Positions 14,709 through 23,165 of a stretch of 23,957 nucleotides of DNA are shown here, one piece after another. The notes under the pieces were generated by a model. The model was not told where the DNA came from, did not search any database, and saw only the letters and a program-made list of their open reading frames with translations. Every line of letters begins with the position of its first letter. Within the stretch, counting starts at the first letter, position 1. The position numbers and the translations under genes were made by a program. Source of the DNA: VXYL01 sp047518105 (GTDB lineage Bacteria > Pseudomonadota > Gammaproteobacteria > Pseudomonadales > Azotimanducaceae); NCBI GenBank assembly GCA_047518105.1, contig JAKZRQ010000238.1, positions 1 to 23,957 on the forward strand. Reading direction: 5' to 3'.

Positions 14709-15803
14709 GTGCGCGCCTTCAACTTCTCGCCGGGGCCGGCGGCGCTGCCCGACGCCGTGCTCGAACAAGCGCAGGCGGAACTCCTGGACTACCAGGGCCG
14801 CGGCCTGTCGATCATGGAGATGAGCCACCGCTCCAAGGAGTTCGTCGACATCGCCGAGCGAGCCGAAGCGGACCTGCGGGACCTGCTCGGCATCGACGAC
14901 GACTACCACGCGCTGTTCCTGCACGGCGGGGCGTCCATGCAGTTCGCCATGGTGCCGTTCAATCTCTGCACCGCCGAAGACACCGTGGACTACGTGCATA
15001 CCGGTTCCTGGGGCAGCAAGGCCATCGCCGAGGCGCAACGGCTAACGAACGTCAACGTCGCGGCGTCGTCGGAGGACACCAATTTCGACCGCATTCCGGC
15101 GCGCGACACGTGGCGGCTTTCCGCCAACGCCGCCTATTGCCACATCGTGGCCAACGAGACCATCGGCGGCGTCCAGTTCCACGAAGTTCCCGACACGCCC
15201 GCGCCGCTGGTCGCCGACATGTCCTCGGAGCTGTTGTCGCGTCCCATCGACATCAGCAGATTCGGCGTCGTCTACGCCGGCGCGCAGAAGAACGTCGGTC
15301 CGGCCGGACTGTGCGTGGTCATCGTGCGCAAGGATCTCGCTGGCCGTGCCCGGCCCGGCACGCCCCGCATCCTCGACTACGGCATCCAGGGCGAGCAAGG
15401 GTCGATGTTCAACACGCCCCCGACCTTCGCCTGGTACCTGGCCGGCCTGGTGTTTCGATGGCTGAAGCGGTCCGGAGGCGTGGCCGCGATGGACCGGATC
15501 AACCGCCGCAAGGCCGCGAAGCTGTACGCGGCCATCGACGCCAGCAACTTCTACGACTCGCCGGTCTCGCCCCGGGACCGGTCGATCATGAACGTGCCGT
15601 TCACGTTGGCCGAACCGGGACAGAACGACGCCTTCCTTGCCGGGGCCGAAGAGCGGGCGCTGTTGAATCTCAAGGGTCATCGCAGCGTTGGTGGCATGCG
15701 CGCGAGCCTCTACAATGCAATCAGCGAGCAGGCGGTGGACGCCTTGATCGACTACATGGCGGGTTTCGAAGCCGAACACGGCTTCTCAAGAGCGCTGGAC
15801 TGA
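14709..15803 (+). CDS. serC: Phosphoserine aminotransferase
   Basis: PLP enzyme converting 3-phosphohydroxypyruvate to phosphoserine, and the equivalent step of pyridoxal phosphate synthesis. It starts at GTG 14709 with the family N-terminus FNFSPGPAALPDAVLEQAQ. LSIMEMSHRSKEF, LHGGASMQFAMVP and the PLP lysine K194 (YAGAQKNVGPAG) are present, with GGMRASLYNAI near the end. It has 364 residues (E. coli 362). It lies five bases after gyrA and five bases before pheA, the usual gammaproteobacterial order. Confidence 0.96.
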   Translation: MRAFNFSPGPAALPDAVLEQAQAELLDYQGRGLSIMEMSHRSKEFVDIAERAEADLRDLLGIDDDYHALFLHGGASMQFAMVPFNLCTAEDTVDYVHTGSWGSKAIAEAQRLTNVNVAASSEDTNFDRIPARDTWRLSANAAYCHIVANETIGGVQFHEVPDTPAPLVADMSSELLSRPIDISRFGVVYAGAQKNVGPAGLCVVIVRKDLAGRARPGTPRILDYGIQGEQGSMFNTPPTFAWYLAGLVFRWLKRSGGVAAMDRINRRKAAKLYAAIDASNFYDSPVSPRDRSIMNVPFTLAEPGQNDAFLAGAEERALLNLKGHRSVGGMRASLYNAISEQAVDALIDYMAGFEAEHGFSRALD

Positions 15804-15808
15804 AGGAC

Positions 15809-16906
15809 ATGACGGACGATCTGCGCGGCATTCGCGACCGCATCGACGGGATTGACCGCAAGCTGTGCGCGTTGTTGAACGAACGCGCCGCCTGCGTCGG
15901 GGAGGCGGCCCGGATCAAGGTCCGCACCGGCAAGGGCAAGCCGCCAGTGTACTACCGGCCCGAGCGCGAGGCGCAGATTCTCGCCCGGCTCAGGGCGGAG
16001 AACGAAGGGCCGCTGGACGACGCCCACATCGAACGGCTGTTCCGGGAAATCATCTCCTGCTGCCTGTCGCTGGAGCAACCGCTGACCATCGCCTGTCTCG
16101 GCCCTTCCGGCACCTACACCGAGGCCGCGGCCATCAAGCAGTTCGGCCACTTCGCCAAGATGCGCACCTTGGGCTCGGTCGCCGACGTGTTCCGCGAAGT
16201 GGAGTCCGGCGCCGCCCACTACGGCGTCGTGGCGGTGGAGAACAGCACGGACGGCATGGTCAAGCACACGCTCGACTGCTTCGTCGGGTCCGATCTCGCG
16301 ATCTGCGCGGAGGTGGAGTTGCCGATCCACCACGCCTTCCTCGTCAAACGCGGCGCCGATCCGGATGCGCTCGCCGAGATCTGCTCCCACGAGCAGTCGC
16401 TGGCGCAGTGCCGTCACTGGCTGGACACGCACTACCCGATGCTGTCCCGGCGACCGGTGGCGAGCAACGCCGAAGCGGCCCGGCTCGCCGCCGAAGGGGC
16501 CGAAGCCCAAGGCATCGCGGCGATCGCCGGCGAAGCCGCTGCAGACCGCTACGGCCTCGTCGCGGTACACACCAATATCGAGGACCAGCCGGGCAACAAA
16601 ACGCGCTTCTTCGTCGTCGGCAAGCAGCAGGTCGAGCCCACCGACCGGGACCGGACGTCCATCGTGGTTTCCACCCGCAACGAGCCCGGCGCACTGTACA
16701 AGGTGCTCGCGCCATTCAAACGCCACGACATCAGCCTGTCGCGGATCGAGTCGCGGCCATCGCACACGTCGTCCTGGAGCTACGTCTTCTTCATCGACTT
16801 CGAAGGGCATCGGAGCGACCCGGCGGTCGCCGACGTACTCGCCGAACTCGGCGCCGTCGCCAACGACGTGAAGAACCTGGGCTCGTATCCGCGGGCCGCG
16901 GACTGA
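15809..16906 (+). CDS. pheA: Bifunctional chorismate mutase/prephenate dehydratase (P-protein)
   Basis: Converts chorismate to prephenate and then phenylpyruvate on the phenylalanine branch. The N-terminal AroQ-type mutase (RDRIDGIDRKLCALLNERA) covers about residues 1-90. The dehydratase domain follows with CLGPSGTYTEAA, VAVENSTDGMV and the NKTRFFVVG segment carrying the Thr-Arg-Phe motif. A C-terminal ACT domain contains NEPGALYKVLAPF and SRIESRPS, the two stretches known to bind phenylalanine for feedback inhibition, so the enzyme is probably Phe-inhibited. It has 365 residues from the ATG at 15809. Confidence 0.96.
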   Translation: MTDDLRGIRDRIDGIDRKLCALLNERAACVGEAARIKVRTGKGKPPVYYRPEREAQILARLRAENEGPLDDAHIERLFREIISCCLSLEQPLTIACLGPSGTYTEAAAIKQFGHFAKMRTLGSVADVFREVESGAAHYGVVAVENSTDGMVKHTLDCFVGSDLAICAEVELPIHHAFLVKRGADPDALAEICSHEQSLAQCRHWLDTHYPMLSRRPVASNAEAARLAAEGAEAQGIAAIAGEAAADRYGLVAVHTNIEDQPGNKTRFFVVGKQQVEPTDRDRTSIVVSTRNEPGALYKVLAPFKRHDISLSRIESRPSHTSSWSYVFFIDFEGHRSDPAVADVLAELGAVANDVKNLGSYPRAAD

Positions 16907-16925
16907 CGGACCGGTCTCCATCCCC

Positions 16926-18047
16926 GTGAACACGCCAGCCAACGTCAACCCCCGGATCGCCGGGCTGACGGCCTACCAGGGCGGCAAGCCGATCGAGGAA
17001 CTGACCCGGGAACGGGGCATTGCCGACGTGGTCAAGCTGGCCAGCAACGAGAATCCGCGCGGACCCGGCCCGGCAACCCGCAAGGCGCTGGCGGAAGCGG
17101 CCGGCGACCTTTCCCGGTACCCCGACGGCGGCGGCTTCCGGCTGAAGGGCGCCTTGGCGGAACGCCTCGGCGTGCAGGTGGATCAGATCACCCTCGGCAA
17201 CGGCTCCAACGACGTGCTGGATCTGGCCGCGCGGGTGGCCATTTCGCCGGGATCCCGGGCGGTGGTCGACGGCCACTGCTTCGTGGTCTACCCCATGGCC
17301 ATCGTCGCGGCCGGCGGCGAGGTCGTCACGGTCCCCTCCAAGAACTGGGGACACGATCTCGACGCCATGGTCGATGCGGTGGATGCCGACACCCGCATCG
17401 TCTTCATCGCCAACCCCAACAACCCCACCGGCACCTGCTTCGACGCGGGCGCGCTCGGTCGGTTCCTCGACGCGGTGCCTCGCCATGTCTGGGTGGTCCT
17501 GGACGAAGCCTACGCCGAATACGCGACTCCGGGTCCGCCGGGAGCGCCCTATCCCGACGGCGTTGGGTTGACGGCCGAGCGGCCGAACCTGATCGTCACC
17601 CGGACCTTCTCCAAGATCCACGCCCTGGCCGCCCTGCGCATCGGCTACGCGGTGAGTTCGCCGGAATTCGCCGACCTCATGAACCGCGTCCGCCAGCCGT
17701 TCAACGCCAACAGCCTGGCACTGGCAGCCGCCCAAGCGGCCATCGCCGACGACGAATACGTCGCCGAGAGCCGGCGCCTGAATGACGAAGGCATGGCCCG
17801 CTTGGCACAAGGCTTCGCCGCGCTGGCGCTGGACTGGATCCCGTCGTCGGGCAATTTCGTGACCTTTCACGTGGGCCCCGGGCGGGATGCCATGGCCCTC
17901 TACGACGCGATGCTGGACGACGGCGTCATCGTCCGCCCGGTGGCCAACTACGGCATGCCCGATCACCTGCGGGTCACCGTCGGCCTGCCCGACGAGAACG
18001 AGCGTTTCCTCGGAGCACTACGCCGGGCGTTGGACGCATCGGCATGA
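16926..18047 (+). CDS. hisC: Histidinol-phosphate aminotransferase (HisC, possibly also aromatic aminotransferase)
   Basis: Class I/II PLP aminotransferase. It shows KLASNENPRGPGPATRKAL, NPNNPTGTC, LDEAYAEYA and the PLP lysine K230 in RTFSKIHALAALRIGYAVS. It has 373 residues from GTG 16926. Sitting between pheA and tyrA, it probably also transaminates phenylpyruvate or hydroxyphenylpyruvate, as proposed for Pseudomonas HisC2; that is inference from context. The stop overlaps the ATG of a 31-codon mini-ORF (ATGA at 18044-18047). Confidence 0.93.
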   Translation: MNTPANVNPRIAGLTAYQGGKPIEELTRERGIADVVKLASNENPRGPGPATRKALAEAAGDLSRYPDGGGFRLKGALAERLGVQVDQITLGNGSNDVLDLAARVAISPGSRAVVDGHCFVVYPMAIVAAGGEVVTVPSKNWGHDLDAMVDAVDADTRIVFIANPNNPTGTCFDAGALGRFLDAVPRHVWVVLDEAYAEYATPGPPGAPYPDGVGLTAERPNLIVTRTFSKIHALAALRIGYAVSSPEFADLMNRVRQPFNANSLALAAAQAAIADDEYVAESRRLNDEGMARLAQGFAALALDWIPSSGNFVTFHVGPGRDAMALYDAMLDDGVIVRPVANYGMPDHLRVTVGLPDENERFLGALRRALDASA

Positions 18048-18139
18048 CGGCGAAACCAATTCTCATCGACACCGACCGCGCCGGCTCGTACGCGCGTACC
18101 GCAGGCGCCCTCCTCCGGGCGCTCGAACGTATCGCGTGA
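18044..18139 (+). CDS. 31-residue mini-ORF between hisC and tyrA
   Basis: ATG at 18044 overlaps the hisC stop (ATGA) and its TGA overlaps the tyrA GTG (GTGA at 18136-18139). It encodes MTAKPILIDTDRAGSYARTA plus GALLRALERIA. I recognise no family. The double four-base overlap is what one expects for a translated coupling peptide, but it may also be the remnant of a longer gene or a shifted tyrA N-terminus. Confidence 0.4.
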   Translation: MTAKPILIDTDRAGSYARTAGALLRALERIA

Positions 18140-18954
18140 GCGCCACCCTGCTGCTCATCGGCGCCGGTTTCGTCGGCGGCTCCTTCGCCCGGGCCGCGAA
18201 GGCGCGCGGTCTCTTCGATCGCGTCCTCGGCATGGACCGGGATCCGCGCACGCTCGCCGAAGCGGTGCAACTCGGCATCGTCGACGCGCCTGCCGAATCC
18301 TTCGTCGGCCATGCCGCCGTGTGCGTGGCCGTTCCGGTGGGCGGGATCGCCGAGCGCGTGCGCGAAGCGGTGGTCGGCGGCGCACCCGTGTTCGATGTCG
18401 GCAGCGTGAAGGAAGCCGTCGTCGATGCTCTCCGACCGGTGCCGGCCAACTTCGTTCCGTGCCATCCCATCGCCGGTTCCGAACGGCACGGACCGGCGGC
18501 GGCGCGAGCCGACCTGTTCGAGAACCGGGTCGCGATCCTGACCCCCGTGGCGGCGACGGACCCGGCCGCCGTGTCGACGGTGCGCGGCTACTGGGAAGCC
18601 CTCGGCGCGCGCGTGGTGGTGGAAAGCCCGGCCGCCCACGACGAGCGCTTCGCGGTGGTCAGTCATCTGCCGCATCTGTTGGCGTTCGCGTTCATGGAGG
18701 TGGCATCGCGCGCGGTGCCGTTGGACGTCGCCGGCGACGGTTTCCGCGACTTCGTGCGCATCGCCGGTTCCGACCCGGACGTCTGGGTCGACATCCTGCG
18801 CGCCAACGCATCCCGCGTTCGCCCTCGCCTGGAAGAAGTGATCCGCGAGCTCCGTGCGTATTCGGCGATCCTGGATCTCGATCGTTCGGCGTTGCGCGAG
18901 CGGATCGGAAACGTCGTGCAAGCCCAACGGTCCTTCGACCTGGCGGACCGCTGA
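18136..18954 (+). CDS. tyrA: Prephenate dehydrogenase (TyrA)
   Basis: NAD(P)-dependent enzyme of the tyrosine branch turning prephenate into 4-hydroxyphenylpyruvate. The nucleotide-binding GAGFVGGSFARAAK is close to the N-terminus; VFDVGSVK, PCHPIAGSERHG and the substrate-site HDERFAVVSHLPHLLAFAFM follow. It has 272 residues from GTG 18136, the size of the stand-alone enzyme. In Pseudomonas the equivalent gene is fused to aroA; here there is no EPSP synthase domain and cmk begins at the tyrA stop (TGATG). Confidence 0.94.
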   Translation: MSATLLLIGAGFVGGSFARAAKARGLFDRVLGMDRDPRTLAEAVQLGIVDAPAESFVGHAAVCVAVPVGGIAERVREAVVGGAPVFDVGSVKEAVVDALRPVPANFVPCHPIAGSERHGPAAARADLFENRVAILTPVAATDPAAVSTVRGYWEALGARVVVESPAAHDERFAVVSHLPHLLAFAFMEVASRAVPLDVAGDGFRDFVRIAGSDPDVWVDILRANASRVRPRLEEVIRELRAYSAILDLDRSALRERIGNVVQAQRSFDLADR

Positions 18955-19751
18955 TGGGGCACCGTGGTTCGCCCGGCGCCCGGCGCGCGACAGCCGCGCA
19001 GCCGGGTCGATTGCCGGAGGTGGTCGCCATCGACGGCCCGAGCGGCGCCGGCAAGGGCACTGTGGCGGGCCTCCTTGCCGCGGAACTCGACTGGCATCTG
19101 CTCGACAGCGGCGTCCTGTACCGCGTGGTGGGGCTCCTCGCCACACGCCGCGGCATCGACTTGGCCGACGCCGACGCGTTGGCGGCAATGACCCGCCAAC
19201 TCGACATCGCGTTTGCCCAGTCCACGGTCTGCGGCCAGGCGGCAGTGGCGGTGATGGTCGATGGCGCCGACGAGACCGGCGCCGTGCGCGCCGCTACCGC
19301 GGAAGAGCCCGCATCCCGGGTGGCCGCGGTTCCCGAGGTGCGCGCGGCGCTCATCGACGTGCAGCGCGGGTTGCGCAAACCGCCGGGGCTGATTGCCGAC
19401 GGCCGCGACATGGGCACGGTGGTATTCGCCGACGCGAAACTCAAGATTTTCCTCACCGCCAGCGCCGAGATCCGGGCCGAACGTCGCCTGCGGCAGTTGG
19501 TGGACGGTCCGCCGCAGTTGAAGGATCGACACTCTGGTGATAGTCTGCGCGCCCCTCGCGGCACCGGCAGCGTGACGTTGACCGCAGTGCGCGCAAGAAC
19601 CGAAGCGCGCGACCGGCGCGACCGGACACGTTCCGTCTCGCCCCTGGTACCGGCCACCGACGCGGTGACGATCGATTCCACGAAGCTGTCGATCAACGAC
19701 GTGATCACAAAGGCCATGGCGCTGGTGCGCGAACGGGGGATGGGCCGTTGA
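18954..19751 (+). CDS. cmk: Cytidylate kinase
   Basis: Phosphorylates CMP and dCMP using ATP. The P-loop GPSGAGKGT is at 28-36, DSGVLYRVVGLLA follows, and ADGRDMGTVVFADAKLKIFLTA and RDRRDRTRSVSPLVPATDA are the lid and C-terminal signatures. It has 265 residues (E. coli 227). There is an 18-residue N-terminal extension, and about 14 residues extra between RRLRQL and RDRRDRTR. That insertion is encoded by a stretch resembling a promoter (19518-19546). The ATG overlaps the tyrA stop by one base. Confidence 0.93.
   Translation: MGHRGSPGARRATAAQPGRLPEVVAIDGPSGAGKGTVAGLLAAELDWHLLDSGVLYRVVGLLATRRGIDLADADALAAMTRQLDIAFAQSTVCGQAAVAVMVDGADETGAVRAATAEEPASRVAAVPEVRAALIDVQRGLRKPPGLIADGRDMGTVVFADAKLKIFLTASAEIRAERRLRQLVDGPPQLKDRHSGDSLRAPRGTGSVTLTAVRARTEARDRRDRTRSVSPLVPATDAVTIDSTKLSINDVITKAMALVRERGMGR
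19518..19546 (+). promoter_or_regulatory. Candidate internal promoter for rpsA within cmk
   Basis: TTGAAG (19518-19523), a 17-base spacer and TAGTCT (19541-19546), preceded by TG at 19538-19539 as in an extended -10. It falls in the non-conserved insertion of cmk. In E. coli, rpsA is known to have promoters upstream of and within cmk, so the position is plausible. A second TTGACG at 19748-19753 lacks a good -10. Confidence 0.35.
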
Positions 19752-19800
19752 CGCTGGTTGTCGACGGGTGTCAATGGACGAACAAACAGGGGCGCAATCC

Positions 19801-19827
19801 CTACAGTTGGCGAAGCTTGACCTGTAG
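19801..19827. promoter_or_regulatory. Inverted repeat in the rpsA leader
   Basis: CTACAG (19801-19806) and CTGTAG (19822-19827) are perfect arms around a 15-base loop, ending 32 bases before the rpsA ATG. It could form a leader hairpin relevant to S1 autoregulation. The arms are short and no conservation can be tested here. Confidence 0.25.
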
Positions 19828-19859
19828 AGATCCTCGGCGCTCAAGGAACCTGGGACAAT

Positions 19860-21629
19860 ATGGCGGAAGAACTGGAAGAACTGACTGACGTGTTGGCGGC
19901 CGAAGCGCCGCCCTTGGACGCGGAAGCGGGCGAGACGGCCTCGGGCGAGAGTTTCGCCGAGCTGTTCGAGGAGAGTCTCCGCACGGTGGAGATGACACCC
20001 GGTTCCATCGTCACCGGCACCATCATCGAGATCGACAAGGAGTTCGTCCTCGTCCACGCCGGGTTGAAGTCAGAAGGCGTTATTCCGCGCAACCAGTTCA
20101 CCGACGAGAATGGCGACATCTCCTTGTCCGTGGGCGACCAGGTGCAGGTCGCCATGGAGACGGTCGACGACGGCTGGGGCGAGACCCGGCTATCGCGGGA
20201 GAAGGCCAAGCGGGCCGAGTCCTGGCTGATGCTCGAACGGGCCTTCGGCTCCAGCGGCGCGGTCAAGGGCATCCTGAACGGCAAGGTCAAGGGCGGCTTC
20301 ACCGTCGACATCAACGAAATCCGGGCATTTCTGCCGGGTTCCCTGGTGGACATCCGACCGTTGCGGGAAACCGCGCACCTGGAAGGCCGGAGCCTGGATT
20401 TCAAGGTCATCAAGCTGGACCAGCGGCGCAACAACGTGGTGGTGTCGCGCCGCGCGGTGCTCGAAGAGGAAAACAGCGTCGAACGCGAAGCCTTGCTTGG
20501 CTCGCTCCAAGAAGGCCTGGAAATGAAGGGCATCGTCAAGAACCTCACCGACTACGGGGCGTTCGTCGACCTCGGCGGGGTGGACGGCCTGCTGCACATC
20601 ACCGACATGGCTTGGCGCCGGGTCCGGCATCCGAGCGAGATCGTCAACGTTGGCGACCAAGTGGGGGTGAAGATCCTTCGCTTCGACCGCGAGAGCAAGA
20701 AGGTGTCGCTGGGCATGAAGCAGCTCGGGGACGACCCCTGGGTGAACATCAGCCGGCGCTATCCCCAAGGCACCCACGTGGTGGCGACCGTCACCAACCT
20801 CACCGACTACGGCTGCTTCGCCGAAATCGAGGAAGGGGTGGAGGGCCTCGTGCACGTCTCGGAGATGGACTGGACCAACCGCAACGTGCATCCGTCGAAG
20901 GTGGTCTCCGTGGGCGACAAGGCGGAGGTCATGGTGCTGTCGATCGACGAGGATCGGCGCCGAATCTCGTTGGGCATCAAGCAGTGTCGGACGAATCCCT
21001 GGGATGAGTTCGCGTCCACCCACTCCGGCGGCGACCGGATTCGCGGCCACATCAAGTCGATCACGGACTTCGGCATCTTCATCGGCCTCGACGGTGGCAT
21101 CGACGGGCTCGTGTATCTGTCCGACATCTCTTGGAAGGAACCCGGTGAAACCGCCGTGCGCCGCTACAGCAAGGGCGAAGAGCTCGACACCGTGATCCTG
21201 TCCATCGACGCGGACCGGGAACGCATCGCGCTCGGGATCAAGCAACTCGACAACGACCCGTTCAACGACTACGTGACCACCCATGACCGCAACAGCATAG
21301 TCAACGGCGTGGTGGTGTCGGTGGAACCGGCGGAGGCCGTGATCCGGCTCGGCGACGACGTCAACGGCATCCTGAAGGCGTCCGAGATCTTCGCCGACCG
21401 TGTCGAAGACGCCCGCACCGCCCTGTCCGCAGGCGACGAGGTCACGGCAAAGATCGTGAGCATCGACCGCAAGAACCGGGCCATCAGCCTGTCCATCAAG
21501 GCAAGGACGAAGGACGACGAACGCCAGACGCACCGCGACTACCAGCAAAAGAGTGTGACCGAACGCCCGGGACCGACAACCCTAGGCGACCTCATCAAAG
21601 CCCAGATGGAGGACAAGGACAAAGACTGA
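19860..21629 (+). CDS. rpsA: 30S ribosomal protein S1
   Basis: RNA-binding ribosomal protein needed for mRNA recruitment. Six S1 domains follow the E. coli pattern, including GIVKNLTDYGAFVDLGGVDG and the near-identical later repeats TNLTDYGCFAEIEEGVEG and KSITDFGIFIGLDGGIDG. It has 589 residues (E. coli 557). About 27 acidic residues precede the FAELFEESL segment that begins the E. coli protein. The ATG at 19860 has AAGGA at 19843-19847. A 108-bp leader separates it from cmk. Confidence 0.97.
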   Translation: MAEELEELTDVLAAEAPPLDAEAGETASGESFAELFEESLRTVEMTPGSIVTGTIIEIDKEFVLVHAGLKSEGVIPRNQFTDENGDISLSVGDQVQVAMETVDDGWGETRLSREKAKRAESWLMLERAFGSSGAVKGILNGKVKGGFTVDINEIRAFLPGSLVDIRPLRETAHLEGRSLDFKVIKLDQRRNNVVVSRRAVLEEENSVEREALLGSLQEGLEMKGIVKNLTDYGAFVDLGGVDGLLHITDMAWRRVRHPSEIVNVGDQVGVKILRFDRESKKVSLGMKQLGDDPWVNISRRYPQGTHVVATVTNLTDYGCFAEIEEGVEGLVHVSEMDWTNRNVHPSKVVSVGDKAEVMVLSIDEDRRRISLGIKQCRTNPWDEFASTHSGGDRIRGHIKSITDFGIFIGLDGGIDGLVYLSDISWKEPGETAVRRYSKGEELDTVILSIDADRERIALGIKQLDNDPFNDYVTTHDRNSIVNGVVVSVEPAEAVIRLGDDVNGILKASEIFADRVEDARTALSAGDEVTAKIVSIDRKNRAISLSIKARTKDDERQTHRDYQQKSVTERPGPTTLGDLIKAQMEDKDKD

Positions 21630-21729
21630 ACGCCCCAGGGCCGGCCCGTCCACCAAACCGTTGTCGGAAGCGTGGTACTTCTGTCAACATGAGCAGCACT
21701 CCAAGGTGGTGAGCGAGCGTATCGTCGGC

Positions 21730-22071
21730 ATGACCAGATCCGAACTCATCGAGACAATCACGCTGGGCCAGCGGCACTTGACGGCCAAGGACGTGGAACT
21801 GGCCGTCAAGATCATCATCGACCGGATGTCCGAGACGCTAGCGGGGGGCCAGCGCATCGAGATTCGCGGTTTCGGCAGCTTTTCGCTGCACTACCGGCCG
21901 CCTCGGATCGGGCGCAATCCAAGGTCCGGCGAGGCGGTTGGGGTTTCCGGGAAGTACGCACCCCACTTCAAGCCCGGCAAACAGCTTCGCGACCGGGTGA
22001 ACCAGGGCATGCAAGCCGACGCGGACCGCTCGACCTCGGGGCCGCGTGGACCGCGCTCCGACGCAACCTAG
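21730..22071 (+). CDS. ihfB: Integration host factor subunit beta
   Basis: DNA-bending HU/IHF-family protein. MTRSELIETI, the RIEIRGFGSFSLHYRPPRIG core and GRNPRSGEAV are clear beta-subunit features, with the DNA-intercalating proline region present. The ATG at 21730 matches the E. coli IHF-beta N-terminus exactly in position (MTKSELIE); longer frames to 21661 have no similarity. It has 113 residues; the last ~19 (DADRSTSGPRGPRSDAT) exceed the usual C-terminus. It lies 100 bp after rpsA, as in most gammaproteobacteria. Confidence 0.94.
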   Translation: MTRSELIETITLGQRHLTAKDVELAVKIIIDRMSETLAGGQRIEIRGFGSFSLHYRPPRIGRNPRSGEAVGVSGKYAPHFKPGKQLRDRVNQGMQADADRSTSGPRGPRSDAT

Positions 22072-22103
22072 TATGCCCCGGGGCCACTTGGGGACCCCCG
22101 CCA

Positions 22104-22406
22104 ATGCGCCGTCTGCGAGAGTTTCTTGTTGCCGTAGTGCTGCTGGCCGTCGTCGCCGCAGGCACGTTGCTGGCGATCGACAATCAAACGCTCGTCAGCC
22201 TAGGGTTTCTCGGTCGCGAAAGCCCCGCATGGCCGGTATCCTGGTGGCTCGGGCTGGCTTTCGCCGGTGGCGTGCTCGTGGGGGTCGGCGTGTGTCTGGC
22301 GAGCCTGGCACGCAGCAAGCTCAGGGCGCGCCGCCTGAACCGGGCGCTAGCCCAACGCGAACGCGAGCTCGACCGCTTGGGCGGCGCGGACGACTCCGGG
22401 CCTTGA
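22104..22406 (+). CDS. lapA: LapA-family inner membrane protein
   Basis: Small LapA/DUF1049 protein, 100 residues. Two membrane segments are seen (about 8-27 and 44-68), with NQTLVSLGFLG between them and a charged cytoplasmic coil (LRARRLNRALAQRERELDRL) at the end. LapA works with LapB in controlling lipopolysaccharide synthesis. It follows ihfB by 32 bp. lapB, usually next, is not in the window. Confidence 0.85.
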   Translation: MRRLREFLVAVVLLAVVAAGTLLAIDNQTLVSLGFLGRESPAWPVSWWLGLAFAGGVLVGVGVCLASLARSKLRARRLNRALAQRERELDRLGGADDSGP

Positions 22407-22569
22407 AAGCGACCGCTTCGCCGTCGCCGTGAAGCGTTTCGGCCCGCCGGCTGCAGATTCTCGGAAAATCACCGCGATTTCCTACACGGCGAGAGGCCAA
22501 TATCGCACAGGAGAGTGACCGATGACGGGGTATCTTCCGCACCCCACACATAGAACCTTGGAGAACTTC

Positions 22570-22890
22570 ATGGCCTTCCTTCGATCACTACTCGCCATCG
22601 TCGCGATGGTTTGGACCGGACTCGCCGGCGCGGAAGACGCCGAACGGGTGAACATCAACACTGCGGATGCCGAGACCATCGCCCGCGTCCTCAACGGCGT
22701 CGGCCTGACGAAGGCACAAGCGATCGTAAGCTACCGTGATACCCACGGTCGTTTCGACTCGCCCGCCGACTTGATGCGCGTCAAGGGCATCGGCGAGTCG
22801 ACGGTGAAGAAGAACGCGGACAAGATCACCGTCAGCGAAACGCCCACCAGCCCCACCCCGATTGAAAAGCGCGCCGAGACGCGCGAATAA
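22570..22890 (+). CDS. ComEA-like exported helix-hairpin-helix protein
   Basis: 106 residues with a signal peptide (MAFLRSLLAIVAMVWTGLAG, cleavage probably after AGA) followed by a ComEA-type DNA-binding domain: VNINTADAETIARVLNGVG and LMRVKGIGESTVKKNADKI are the two helix-hairpin-helix units. Likely periplasmic DNA binding, in uptake or an unknown role. ATG at 22570 has GGAGA at 22560-22564. An in-frame ATG at 22522, also with a purine-rich box (aggagag), would place a poor 16-residue extension before the signal peptide, so the inner start is preferred. The C-terminal tail is Pro/Thr-rich. Confidence 0.85.
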   Translation: MAFLRSLLAIVAMVWTGLAGAEDAERVNINTADAETIARVLNGVGLTKAQAIVSYRDTHGRFDSPADLMRVKGIGESTVKKNADKITVSETPTSPTPIEKRAETRE

Positions 22891-22962
22891 TGGGCTCTTG
22901 AAGCTGCCGGCATGCCGATGGACGCCGCAGGCCACCCAACGAGCCAAATCGTGCGAGGCGAG

Positions 22963-23112
22963 CTAGATTCCTTGAGCGCTCCGAATGTTGACACTTGGGT
23001 TGCATTTCGAACGAAGCCGGGAGAATGCGCGCCCTACCGGGCGCGTTTAAGAATGCGTAAGCATTCTCGATCGCGCCGTCAGGCGCGCCGCCGCCACATG
23101 CGGCGCGCCTAG
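22963..23112 (+). repeat. Double-hairpin repeat, copy R4
   Basis: Complete CTAG-bounded copy beginning CTAGATTCCTTGAGCGCTCC. It has an extra hairpin, CGCGCCC-TACC-GGGCGCG at 23028-23045, inserted in the left arm of the first stem. GAATGC-GTAA-GCATTC (23051-23066, GNRA-type loop) follows, then the GGCGCGCCGC / GCGGCGCGCC stem and CTAG at 23109-23112. It is 72 bp downstream of the ComEA-like gene. Confidence 0.75.
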
Positions 23113-23165
23113 TGCTGCGTCCACCCTTGATCTTCGGGTCAGCGCGTCCGCAAGCGTCCAGTCCG

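Noticed and set aside
22407..22569. Terminator or small RNA after lapA
   Set aside because: Only a weak GCGAC/GTCGC stem near 22410 without a U-rich tail; nothing firm.
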